DNA from: Symbiodinium sp. CCMP2592
Taxonomy: Eukaryota > Sar > Dinophyceae > Suessiales > Symbiodiniaceae
Assembly (NCBI GenBank): GCA_905221615.1
Contig: CAJNDT010001313.1
Location: forward strand, 704,501 to 768,500
Direction: 5' to 3'
DNA length: 64,000 nt
In this document: positions 57,189 to 64,000 of the stretch, one piece after another
How the letters are laid out: every line of letters starts with the position of its first letter
How positions within the stretch are numbered: the first letter of the stretch is position 1
Position numbers and translations under genes: made by a program
The notes under the pieces: model-generated
Told to the model about the DNA's origin: nothing
Seen by the model: only the letters and a program-made list of their open reading frames with translations
Databases searched by the model: none

Positions 57189-57251
57189 GCTTTCCCGGGC
57201 GACGTTGATGTCAAGGCCTTTTCGAGTATGTCTCCCGAAGTGGCACTACAG
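57189..57251 (+). CDS. CADG gene, exon 2 (domain 1, middle)
   Basis: The acceptor CGCCGCCCCCTTTCGCAAG opens exactly 21 codons, FPGDVDVKAFSSMSPEVALQ preceded by A, phase 0 on both sides. It supplies the strand expected between the LxGxP loop and the ITAED strand. The downstream bases after CAG are GGCTTG, so the donor is not canonical. This is the weakest point of the chain. Confidence 0.52.
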
Positions 57252-57288
57252 GGCTTGGGGCTTAAAGGGTTTACGGTTTCGGGATTAT

Positions 57289-57401
57289 ATGGTGCCTAAA
57301 GAATTACCAATAATTACTATTCTGCAGGGGGTCCAAGTTTTGATTATAGTATCATGGGGTTTCAAAACCCTACTCTACTTAGTAAGGCCCCCATATTATG
57401 C
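57289..57401 (+). mobile_element. MITE family F, copy F8
   Basis: TATGGTGCCTAAAGAATTAC and GTAAGGCCCCCATATT. Confidence 0.88.
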
Positions 57402-57479
57402 GGTTTATAGGGTTCAGAGCATTAGCCCTCGGAGTTTATAGGGTTGAGGGTTTTAGTAGGTGTGGGTACCTTCGAGCTA

Positions 57480-57605
57480 TTCGAGCACTACCTTAACCTG
57501 CCAAGACCTACCTTTTTTGTAGGGTCCATAAGAAAACCCATATTAGCACTTATAATAAGAAACTACAAACATGTAGGGGTTGGTAGGTTAAGGTAGGTGT
57601 TGTAG
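57480..57605. mobile_element. MITE family N, copy N3
   Basis: TACCTTAACCTGCCAAGACC and TTGGTAGGTTAAGGTAG. Confidence 0.82.
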
Positions 57606-57658
57606 TTGTGGCAGACACTCGCGGTTTAGGGTTCAGGGTTTGATCCTGCAGCCTGCAG

Positions 57659-57716
57659 ATCACCGCCGAAGATGTCGTGGGCCTGAAGACGGACATGATC
57701 TTGCCAGTCGAGGCCA
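57659..57716 (+). CDS. CADG gene, exon 3 (domain 1, C-terminal strands)
   Basis: Acceptor GCAGCCTGCAG; frame ITAEDVVGLKTDMILPVEA, then donor GCCA|GTTGTC in phase 1. I-T-A-x-D-x-x-G-L-x-x-D-x-x-L-x-V is the usual C-terminal signature of CADG repeats. Phases agree with exons 2 and 4. The - strand here is also open and GC-rich (LASTGKIMSVFRPTTSSAV), and the flanking heptamer arrays face the other way, so a - strand exon is the alternative. Confidence 0.55.
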
Positions 57717-57768
57717 GTTGTCCATCAAACCCTAAACCCCAAACCCCTAAACCCTAAACCCAGGCCTC

Positions 57769-58032
57769 ATGCTGTGGTCTCACCATGGTCCGTATACGGG
57801 TCATTACAAGGGTCACTGCAAGGTTTATTCCCGAAACTCTAAACCCTCATGGGCGGAACGATTTTCGGAAGGTCCGTTGTTGATCCGAGAAGTGCAGCAC
57901 GGGTACTCGTTTTCGCAGATGTGCTGTGAATATACCGAAACAAGCCTAAAAGGAATCCATAATTGTCGGCCAACCGCCCAAGAAACCTTCTGCAATGCAC
58001 CTGCAGACCCTAAACCACAACCCTTGCCCTGA
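57769..58032 (+). CDS. Open frame, possible exon
   Basis: The frame WAERFSEGPLLIREVQHGYS then FSQMCCEYTETSLKGIHNCR. If real it would disturb the CADG chain, so it may be an alternative or unrelated exon. Confidence 0.33.
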   Translation: MLWSHHGPYTGHYKGHCKVYSRNSKPSWAERFSEGPLLIREVQHGYSFSQMCCEYTETSLKGIHNCRPTAQETFCNAPADPKPQPLP

Positions 58033-58299
58033 GAGGGGTCGAGGATTCAGGGTCATAGTTTAGGGTTTGGGACTTTGGGGTCTTCTCCCAAGGAACATTG
58101 ACAAGATGGCATGGCAAGCATCGTAAGGCCACTGTCCCTTGATATGGAAGCCGCATTCCTTGCGGCTCCCTGTTCGAAGTACACCAGTATTTACCTCAAA
58201 GCCCTCTTCAAACGAGTAAGGCATCTATATTAGGCACAGGAGTTGGTTCAGCAGGGCCCAAATTCAACCGTCATAACGTTAGACACCATACGGTAGAAA

Positions 58300-58505
58300 C
58301 AAATGTACATATATAATATATTTTTATATAGATACATATCTAACATATATGTATATATGTAGTCGACCAAACTCAACCATCATCATAATGTTAGACACAT
58401 AATATACCATATATCACATAAATATGTATATATATATATATACACCTATAATTATGTGGTACATGTATGTAATTGTACATTTCTACATACATATATGTGT
58501 ATAGT

Positions 58506-58536
<31 letters not shown>

Positions 58537-58550
58537 GTGCATATGCATAT
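58300..58550. repeat. TA/TATG microsatellites with a direct repeat
   Basis: Three TA-rich tracts. CAACCGTCATAACGTTAGAC and CAACCATCATCATAATGTTA show an AT-rich duplicated flank. Confidence 0.88.
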
Positions 58551-58560
58551 ATCTACGTAG

Positions 58561-58642
58561 ACGACCAAGCCGTCTCCTTGAAGGTCGGCGGGGGCCCGGT
58601 CGTCAAACGCCCGGTGCAGCCGCAACACCTTTTTGTGGGCAG
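58561..58642 (+). CDS. CADG gene, exon 4 (domain 2, first strand)
   Basis: Acceptor TATCTACGTAG; the two-base start completes an Asn codon with exon 3. The frame DQAVSLKVGGGPVVKRPVQP then QHLFVG matches the start of a CADG repeat (PVVxxPxxxQxxxVG). Strong G/C third positions. Ends GGCAG|GCTCCT, a GC donor, phase 2. Confidence 0.55.
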
Positions 58643-58644
58643 GC

Positions 58645-58920
58645 TCCTTAGGGTTTGGGTGTTTAGGGTCTTAGGGTTTAGGGTTTTAGGGTTGTGGGTT
58701 TAGGGCTTGGGGATTTAGGGTTTAGGCTTCAGACTTAGGGGATTTAGGGTCTTAGAGTTTAGGGTTTTGGGGTTTAGGGTTTAGGCTTCAGACTTAGGGG
58801 ATTTAAGGTTTAGGGTTTAGGGTTTTAGGGTTTCAGGGTTTTGGGGTTTAGGGTTTAGGTGGTTAGGGTTTAGGGTTCAGACTTTGATTTTGGAATTTCG
58901 GGCTTTGGGTATAGGGTGGC
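58645..58920 (+). repeat. Long telomere-like array, TTTAGGG orientation
   Basis: About 275 bp of TTTAGGG and GGCTTCAGACTTAGGGGATT units. The latter is a 60-bp higher-order repeat seen twice. Confidence 0.92.
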
Positions 58921-58929
58921 TTCTAAGTT

Positions 58930-59035
58930 CTAGGCTACAGGCCGCGTGGCTCGAATGGTTGATGACTTCACGGATGTACTGCACTCTGTGAACAGTAATT
59001 CCCCCGGACTGAGGGATTCGAAACCTTTTGGTACC
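58930..59035 (+). CDS. Candidate exon, not placed in CADG chain
   Basis: The frame RVARMVDDFTDVLHSVNSNS then PGLRDSKPFGTL. Confidence 0.35.
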
Positions 59036-59074
59036 CTAAGCCCTAAACCCTAGGTGCACCCCAAACCGGTAGTT

Positions 59075-59233
59075 TTGGAGGCATGGGTTCTGCGATCTGA
59101 TGACTACCTGTGGGCCTTCGAATCGAAGACGTCGCCTAACAGGCCTAACAGTGGCTGCAAAGTGATGCCTCAACATAGTTCCCGAATAAGGTGGCATCCT
59201 AATGAAAAAGACCCTGCAGCGACCCTGGTTTAG
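59075..59233 (+). CDS. Candidate exon
   Basis: The + frame AWVLRSDDYLWAFESKTSPN then RIRWHPNEKDPAATLV ends at TAG. A - strand frame of 79 codons overlaps. Confidence 0.37.
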   Translation: MEAWVLRSDDYLWAFESKTSPNRPNSGCKVMPQHSSRIRWHPNEKDPAATLV

Positions 59234-59326
59234 AGAAGCACCTTTTTCCTGAGATCCGGCATCTCTGGAGCTCATCTTGGCATTATGCCCTAAACCCCTA
59301 AACCCATACTAAACCCTAAACCCGAT

Positions 59327-59518
59327 GTGTTGCCCAATGGTCTTGTGACCAGCCCATGGGGCGCGGCAAACCCTAAACTCCAACACCCAGCCATCCTCTT
59401 CTTGTGTTCTTGGCGTAGTGTCACTTCGTCAGAATGTATTCTTGCTTCCACTGAATACCTTTGGTGCTTGCAGGCTTCGCCAGAGAGAAGTCCAACAGCT
59501 CAGGATTCAGTGTTCTAA
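59327..59518 (+). CDS. Open frame, uncertain
   Basis: The frame NGLVTSPWGAANPKLQHPAI then STEYLWCLQASPERSPTAQD. A CCCTAAA array lies upstream. Confidence 0.3.
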   Translation: MLPNGLVTSPWGAANPKLQHPAILFLCSWRSVTSSECILASTEYLWCLQASPERSPTAQDSVF

Positions 59519-59599
59519 TCCTTCGGGGTGGAACTGAGCGGGGGTAAATCCTGAAGCTGAACACTAAGCCCTAAACCCCTAAACCCTAAACCTTAATGC

Positions 59600-59685
59600 T
59601 CCTGGCTTGATGGCCGTAGTGCTTGCAGACTGCCTGGCAGACATGAAAAAGGAGCTAAAAAACTGTAGTTCTAAACCCTGAACCG
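59600..59685 (+). CDS. Candidate exon
   Basis: The frame APGLMAVVLADCLADMKKEL then KNCSSKP, helical. A - strand frame overlaps. Confidence 0.33.
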
Positions 59686-59763
59686 TATGGAACCGTATGG
59701 AACCTCGACCGCTGCAGACTCCAGATAGCCTGCAGGACCGGACACAAGTTGTTGACTGGTTAC

Positions 59764-59868
59764 AATAGGGGTCTAAATAAGTACATGTACTCTTTGAAGG
59801 GTTCCTTATGTGCAGCATGATGGGCCCCAAAACCCTATTCTAATTATTAGGGCCCCTACATCATAGAA
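59764..59868 (+). mobile_element. MITE family F, copy F9
   Basis: AATAGGGGTCTAAATAAGTA and TAATTATTAGGGCCCCTA. Confidence 0.9.
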
Positions 59869-59994
59869 CCGTACTATGGATCCCTTATAGACCCCTTTAG
59901 GGTGCCATAGGGGCCCAACTAAGGGACCCTATTCTAATCATTAAGGGTTACTGTGTGGAGATCGTAGAACCAATTTCACCAGGCCTTCACTCTT

Positions 59995-60086
59995 ACTTGG
60001 AGGATCATGGGACTTAGTAAGTCAAGTTATAAGTACAGTTGCCCTAATTATAACCCTAGTTACTAAGTCCCATGATCCTTTAAGTA
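59995..60086 (-). mobile_element. MITE family A, copy A14
   Basis: ACTTGGAGGATCATGGGACT and CATGATCCTTTAAGTA. The right end AAG|TAGAGC could act as an acceptor for APPSSSEIEPTTSEN. Confidence 0.9.
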
Positions 60087-60144
60087 GAGCTCCCCCTTCT
60101 TCGTCTGAAATCGAGCCAACAACCTCGGAGAACCCTAAACCTTG

Positions 60145-60251
60145 GGTACTGCCCCCACTCAGTAACAGTTGGATAATATTCATAATATAGCTATATTAGG
60201 ACCCTAATAGTAGCCTTATTATAGACTGTTACTGTATGGGGGCAGTACCCA
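60145..60251 (-). mobile_element. MITE family L, copy L2
   Basis: GGGTACTGCCCCCACTCAGT and ACTGTATGGGGGCAGTACCC. Confidence 0.93.
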
Positions 60252-60307
60252 ACCTAAACCTACACCCTAAACCCAAACTGCGGAAGCCCCCGGTCACATT
60301 CGACCAG

Positions 60308-60350
60308 GCGGTTCAACTTTACGCTTCCCGAGGCGGCTGCCTTCTCCAAA
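60308..60350 (+). CDS. CADG gene, exon 5 (domain 2, second strand)
   Basis: Acceptor CACATTCGACCAG; the first base completes an Arg codon with exon 4. The frame RFNFTLPEAAAFSK fits the FxFxLPxxxF strand of CADG repeats. Ends TCCAAA|GCTTAG, phase 0, possible GC donor. A second GC-rich frame (VTFDQAVQLYASRGGCLL) overlaps. Confidence 0.5.
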
Positions 60351-60396
60351 GCTTAGTTGGGGGAATTACGTCGGTTCGGGTCGAGGCACCAGGGTC

Positions 60397-60481
60397 TGCC
60401 CCCCTAAAGTAACAGTCTATAATAAGGCTACTATTAGGGTCCTAATATAGCTATATTATGAATATTATCCAACTGTTACTT
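60397..60481 (+). mobile_element. MITE family L, copy L3
   Basis: Lacks the outer GGGTAC arms but keeps AAGTAACAGTCTATAATAAG and CCAACTGTTACTTT. It lies 146 bp from L2, opposite orientation. Confidence 0.88.
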
Positions 60482-60514
60482 TGCCGTGTCCATTTTTGTT
60501 TATTCGGCTTGCTG

Positions 60515-60615
60515 CAGCTTTGAAGGAGGATGTTTCTCAAGCCGCGCAAGGCCCTGAGATGCCAAAATTGTTGAACCGCGCATGTGAGCTCGTGGCAGTC
60601 TCCTGTTGCACGTAC
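60515..60615 (+). CDS. Candidate exon
   Basis: The frame AALKEDVSQAAQGPEMPKLL then NRACELVAVS, helical. Not part of the CADG chain by phase. Confidence 0.35.
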
Positions 60616-61002
60616 AGCCATTTATCGCCGTCATCGTCGTGGTCATTGTGGTCCTGCTTCTATGGTTCTCGTTGATACGAATACTAAATACTATTGTGAC
60701 CGTGTTCGCGAGCGTCATCCGTGGAGGTTGCTCTCGGTCTCAATGTGGAAATCGATGCCACGTACCCATGGCCGTACGGTTGCAAGCCTTGAGGTGGCTT
60801 CACCGTTTAGAGTTTAGGGTTTGATAGTGTCAGATCCTCTCGGAATACCGATTAGTGCTGCTTAGGCCTCACACTCATCATGTCCGACCTTTGTCGAAAC
60901 GACTTGGAGTCCCTAAACTCTAAACTCTGAACCCGGAGCTGTCTGATGATATGCTTCAGAGCAGAACCCTTCCACACCTGGGGCTTTTTCACATGGGTGT
61001 GT

Positions 61003-61021
61003 ATATATATATATATATATA

Positions 61022-61072
<51 letters not shown>

Positions 61073-61086
61073 ATCTATCTATCGAA
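61003..61086. repeat. TA then CT microsatellite
   Basis: (TA)11 followed by (CT)22 and TATC units. Confidence 0.97.
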
Positions 61087-61133
61087 ACATGTCCTTACCT
61101 TTTAAATCCTACCAGCCCAAACCACAAAGCCAG

Positions 61134-61200
61134 GGCAGCTTCCTCGAGCCTGCCGGCGGGGGTTCCCTCGCCCTTCGCACCTCGAGGCTGTCATCTTCGG
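61134..61200 (+). CDS. CADG gene, exon 6 (domain 2, third strand)
   Basis: Acceptor CCACAAAGCCAG, phase 0. The frame GSFLEPAGGGSLALRTSRLS then SS matches the DxDGDxLxYxAxxL segment before the LPxWL core. It ends TCGG|GTTTAGG, a telomere-like donor in phase 1, which fits the next exon. Confidence 0.52.
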
Positions 61201-61218
61201 GTTTAGGTTTCAGGGCTT

Positions 61219-61314
61219 ACTCCAGAAAGTTGGAATATGGTTTCAGGGTAGGATACCCTATAATTTACCATAAAGGGTTTAGGATAATCATATTCCAACT
61301 TTCTGGCTTCTACT
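61219..61314. mobile_element. MITE family D, copy D4
   Basis: TACTCCAGAAAGTTGGAATA and ATATTCCAACTTTCTGGCTT. Confidence 0.92.
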
Positions 61315-61325
61315 GCAAGGGCTTT

Positions 61326-61420
61326 ACGTTTCAGGGTTTCGCACAGCATATCTTCGGCCAGATGGTATGCATCTCTTGCGGCGTGAGCATTGTCAAACCC
61401 TCATCTCAGAAGCAGCAGGG
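61326..61420 (+). CDS. Candidate exon, not placed
   Basis: The frame FQGFAQHIFGQMVCISCGVS then IVKPSSQKQQ. Confidence 0.33.
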
Positions 61421-61879
61421 TTTAGGGTTTAAGGGTTTCAGGGTTTAGGGTTTAAGGCGAAAGGGATCAGTCATTTAGTATAGATTTGTTTTCGTTGGTA
61501 GCCTTTTTTGCCTAGGGTTCTGCTCTTTCGATGGCGATTTTGCATTCGGCACGGTCGCAGGTGGATGTAGTTTAAGGTGACCGGCGTTCGACATGGTTTC
61601 GTTCGAGGCAAGGCAGACGAACCAAAGATACTATATCTGCGGTTGTACTGTAGTACATTATAATAGTATGTTATCGCATCTTACAGTGTATTGTGGGACA
61701 TAGTGGTGTTTTATAGTATAATGTAATGGAAACCCTAAGATCTTACAGTGTATTGTAAGAAATAGTGCAATATAGCAAACTGCAGACGAAACTCCAAAGC
61801 CCTAAACCCTGCACCTCAACACACCAAAAACGCCTAAACCCTGAATTGAAACCTGAAACCTAAACCCTAACCCTGAGGC

Positions 61880-61942
61880 TCAAAATAGCCCAAAAGCCTT
61901 ATATAGTATGGTCTTTGACGCCAAAAGCCCTAAACTATGAGT
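61880..61942. repeat. Dispersed repeat family R, copy 2
   Basis: AGCCCAAAAGCCTTATATAG and TATGAGTCCTTA. Confidence 0.78.
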
Positions 61943-61949
61943 CCTTACC

Positions 61950-62027
61950 CAGAGAACCCAATACCCCTTAAATACGGAATATACCTTGGATCATAGACAA
62001 TTAAGGGGTGTTGGGATTTCTGGGTGG
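61950..62027. mobile_element. MITE family J, copy J3
   Basis: CCAGAGAACCCAATACCCC and GGGTGTTGGGATTTCTGGGT arms. Confidence 0.82.
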
Positions 62028-62043
62028 AGCCTCAGGGTAAGAC

Positions 62044-62264
62044 TACTTCGAGGATCACGGGACTTAGTAAGTAAGGTTATAAGTACCTCAATTGGGGTCA
62101 TAAGTCTAGTTACCCTAATTATAACCCTAGTTACTAAGTCCCATGATCCTTTAAGTAGACCCTAAACCCTAAACCCTATAGATCCCTTTAAGGAACCCCT
62201 ATAGATCCCTTCTTAGGAACCCTTTAAGGAACCCTAGTTCCTAAGTCCCATGATCCTCTAAGTA
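62044..62264 (-). mobile_element. Composite of MITE A15 and a half A element
   Basis: Full A15 (62044-62157), heptamer and TTTAAGGAACC spacer, then a half A (62233-62264). GTAAGAC lies just before it, and its last bases, CTCTAAG, are the acceptor of the next CADG exon. Confidence 0.92.
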
Positions 62265-62335
62265 CCAACCCCCAGCGACCTCCAGAGGCTCCCGGCGTGG
62301 CTTCATTTCGATGCCGCCTCACGGCTTGGAGCAGG
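62263..62335 (+). CDS. CADG gene, exon 7 (domain 2, WLHFD core)
   Basis: The exon begins after the AAG that ends the A-family element. Its first two bases complete a Val codon with exon 6. The frame PTPSDLQRLPAWLHFDAASR repeats the core of exon 1 (LPGWLHFDAAT). The 3' limit is unclear. The residues after FDAAS do not show the LxGxP loop, so the exon probably ends within about 25 nt of it. Confidence 0.62.
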
Positions 62336-62469
62336 GAGGAGTTGTGATTTAGGGTTTAGGGCCTAGGGGTTTAGGGTTTAGGGTCTAGGGGGCTTCCTCA
62401 GAGGTTTAGGTTTTAGGGTTTTCAGGGCTGTTTACAAATTTTATAGGGTTTCGAGGGTTTAGGGCTAGG

Positions 62470-62684
62470 GTTTAGCAGAAGATCTTGTGCCCTTGCTGTT
62501 TCTGGAATTTCTGCAGAGCCGCAAAGCAGTGACACAGCTGACACTGTTGTTTTGCTTCCGTTCTCTTCGGCAGAGTGCACGGAGTCCGCATGTCGTCTCG
62601 CCCTTCTTCGTGATTCGAATCGTCGGAACATCGTACGACTCTGCACATTTGTACCCGGGTTCATCCTCGGCCAAGATACTATAG
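62470..62684 (+). CDS. Open frames, possible exon between CADG exons
   Basis: Two + frames are open and protein-like: LVPLLFLEFLQSRKAVTQLT, or DTADTVVLLPFSSAECTESA after the acceptor GGAATTTCTGCAG. Either could carry the missing domain 2 loop; unresolved. Confidence 0.35.
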
Positions 62685-62787
62685 GAGCCTATATATCAAC
62701 CTACACTATTTTGGGGGATTCCTTATTATAACTATAGTAGAATATGCCCCAGAACCCTATTCTAATTAGTAAGGCCGCTATATCATA
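62680..62787 (+). mobile_element. MITE family F, copy F10
   Basis: TATAGGAGCCTATATATCAA and TAATTAGTAAGGCCGCTATA. A partial F right end follows (62825-62873). Confidence 0.88.
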
Positions 62788-62879
62788 GTACCCCTTATAG
62801 ATCCCTTAGAGTAGCCCTTATAGACCCCTTTAGAATTGAACCCTAAGTCTAATTATGTTGAGGCCCCTACAGTACCCAG

Positions 62880-62990
62880 GATCTCCCAGAAGTCATCCCC
62901 CAAGTGCCAACTGAACTCGGCTGCCGTCCTGGACCGAGGCTCATGGTCGTTTTTCCGGCGTGCCCCCTACCAATGGTGTAGTTGAGGCAT
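62880..62990 (+). CDS. Candidate exon
   Basis: Following AGTACCCAG, two GC-rich frames are open: DLPEVIPQVPTELGCRPGPR or ISQKSSPKCQLNSAAVLDRG, the latter ending CAATG|GTGTAG. Confidence 0.35.
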
Positions 62991-63009
62991 CGGCGTTCAA
63001 CTAAAGTAG

Positions 63010-63105
63010 CGTTTTTGGGGGTGTAGGGTTTAGGGTGTAGTTGAGGCTTCCGCTTCGAAAAAACACATCCATGGTTTAGGGTTTAGGGTGTAGTTGAGGC
63101 TTCGG
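63010..63105 (+). repeat. Telomere-like array with GTGTAGTTGAGGCTTC unit
   Basis: GGTTTAGGGTGTAGTTGAGG is repeated three times at about 60 bp spacing. Confidence 0.85.
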
Positions 63106-63356
63106 TCTTCACAGTTTCCATTGAGCGGAGTAGGATTTCTCGCTGAGGGCTTCGTGCAAAGGGTTTGGGGATTGAAGTTGCGTGAACGACCAGGACCCAA
63201 AAGAACTTTCTTTTTGCAGGATAAGGAAACAGGATAAGGAAATTATAATAGAAGGGGAGGCAGTTTAGGCTTCAGGGATTGGTTGGGAGGGATCCAAGAT
63301 CTGAATCTATGCTTCGTCTATGAGACTTGGGGTTCCACGTCCGACACTTTTAGACT

Positions 63357-63464
63357 TACTATAGGGGCCCTGAATAATTACCTATACTATTTGAGGGGCT
63401 CCTTATCATAATTATGGTATAGTATGCACCCAAACCCTATTTCAAATTATTAAGGCTCCTATAG
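63357..63464 (+). mobile_element. MITE family F, copy F11
   Basis: CTATAGGGGCCCTGAATAAT and AATTATTAAGGCTCCTATAG. Confidence 0.92.
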
Positions 63465-63661
63465 TACACGTTGTCTGTTGCCTCTTTGCTCCCTGCGAAG
63501 CTTCTGAGCATACATCGCAATTTCGCCAATCTCGTCTCACGGCTTTCGCTAGGCGCGCAGCTTGTCTCACGTCGCGCTGTAACCTTTCGGGGTGTCTACA
63601 AGCCCTTCTAGAATCAAAAGGCACAGCTTTTTCTTTCGGGAAGACAACGTCTTTGTTTCAG

Positions 63662-63794
63662 TGAAAGTAAGGGACCGAGTGCAGGTGAATGTCACTGCCA
63701 CGGACTCTGAGCAGCGCGCTGTGACCCAGAATGTCGTGCTCGTCCTGATTAAACCCCGCCGCCAGACTTCAACTGCTCTTAATCTTTCATGTGC
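63662..63794 (+). CDS. CADG gene, exon 8 (domain 2, C-terminal strands)
   Basis: A strong acceptor (CAACGTCTTTGTTTCAG) is followed by VRDRVQVNVTATDSEQRAVT then QNVVLVLIKPRR. VTATDS-x4-V-x-x-x-V-x-L-x-L is the classic end of a CADG repeat, equivalent to exon 3. The frame runs to TGC|GTGGTTGTC at the left end of H5. An internal CAG|GTGAAT also looks like a donor. Confidence 0.65.
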
Positions 63795-63895
63795 GTGGTT
63801 GTCAAAATTAAGGTCCCGTTTTAGGTACCCTAAGTAATAGGTGCCGTATTATTAATAGGGACCCAAAAAGGGACCTTCATTTTGACAACCACCCA
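63792..63895 (+). mobile_element. MITE family H, copy H5
   Basis: GTGGTTGTCAAAATTAAGGT and CATTTTGACAACCACCCA. Confidence 0.93.
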
Positions 63896-63959
63896 TGTTG
63901 AGGCCAGATTGCATCTGACGGTCTGGCGGCCTTGGAGTTGGGAGTTCGTTGCCTCTCGA

Positions 63960-64000
63960 TATGGGAGTTTCCGAAAATAGGGGGTACCTTATTTTGGGGT
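63960..64000 (+). mobile_element. MITE family B, copy B9 (cut by window end)
   Basis: TATGGGAGTTTCCGAAAATA left end; the rest is outside the window. Confidence 0.92.

Overview
This is nuclear DNA of a eukaryote. There are no bacterial-style operons, ribosome-binding sites or long contiguous genes. The longest stop-free ATG frame is about 250 codons. Almost everything is intron or intergenic sequence filled with three kinds of repeat: degenerate telomere-like heptamers (TTTAGGG or CCCTAAA) in dozens of interstitial arrays, at least a dozen families of short (about 90-210 bp) terminal-inverted-repeat elements (MITEs), and microsatellites. TTTAGGG heptamers, GC-rich third codon positions in the exons, GT-AG plus probable GC-AG introns, dystroglycan-type cadherin-like domains and one alveolin-like peptide together suggest a protist, most likely an alveolate such as a dinoflagellate relative. 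That assignment is inference; no rRNA, tRNA or marker gene is present to settle it.

Coding sequence appears as very small exons (about 45-340 nt), mostly on the + strand, with some good frames on the - strand near 24 kb and 48.8-50.4 kb. The best-supported gene runs from about 56.25 kb to 63.79 kb (+). Seven or eight exons whose phases mostly agree spell two consecutive CADG (dystroglycan-type cadherin-like) repeats, each with the LP-x-WLHFDAA core and a C-terminal ITAEDVVG or VTATDSEQ strand. Exons at 49.7 and 51.8 kb may be upstream parts of the same protein. Other phase-consistent exon pairs or chains lie at 0.40-0.80, 20.26-20.57, 30.35-30.86 (alveolin-like), 34.77-34.99, 37.53-37.84, 41.24-41.71 and 44.08-44.39 kb. 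Most other exon calls rest on codon character and splice signals only and are individually tentative.

The most interesting property is the relation between repeats and introns. In several places a MITE is the intron, or its terminal repeat supplies a splice site: element C4 makes a 137-nt intron at 41465-41601, A1 makes a 105-nt intron at 623-727, and the right end of an A element gives the acceptor of a CADG exon at 62263. Telomere-like heptamers appear to act as 5' splice sites of the form GG|GTTTAGGG (20363, 42101, 51925, 61201, and on the - strand at 24096). One 87-nt intron (20363-20449) is made largely of heptamers. Exons are often preceded by CCCTAAA arrays and followed by TTTAGGG arrays, so introns tend to carry telomere-like terminal inverted repeats. 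Together this looks like an introner system in which MITEs and telomere-like sequence are both intron material.

Layout: 0-9 kb mixed MITEs and small exons; 9-14.6 kb exons between heptamer arrays and a large CTA microsatellite; 15-19.7 kb gene-poor, with a diverged tandem duplication and a GGT microsatellite; 20-30 kb exon-bearing with many MITEs; 30-43 kb the densest run of + exons; 43-48.2 kb repeat-rich; 48.8-50.4 kb candidate - strand frames; 49.7-64 kb the CADG gene region with a 450-bp ATT/TTAGTA microsatellite block.
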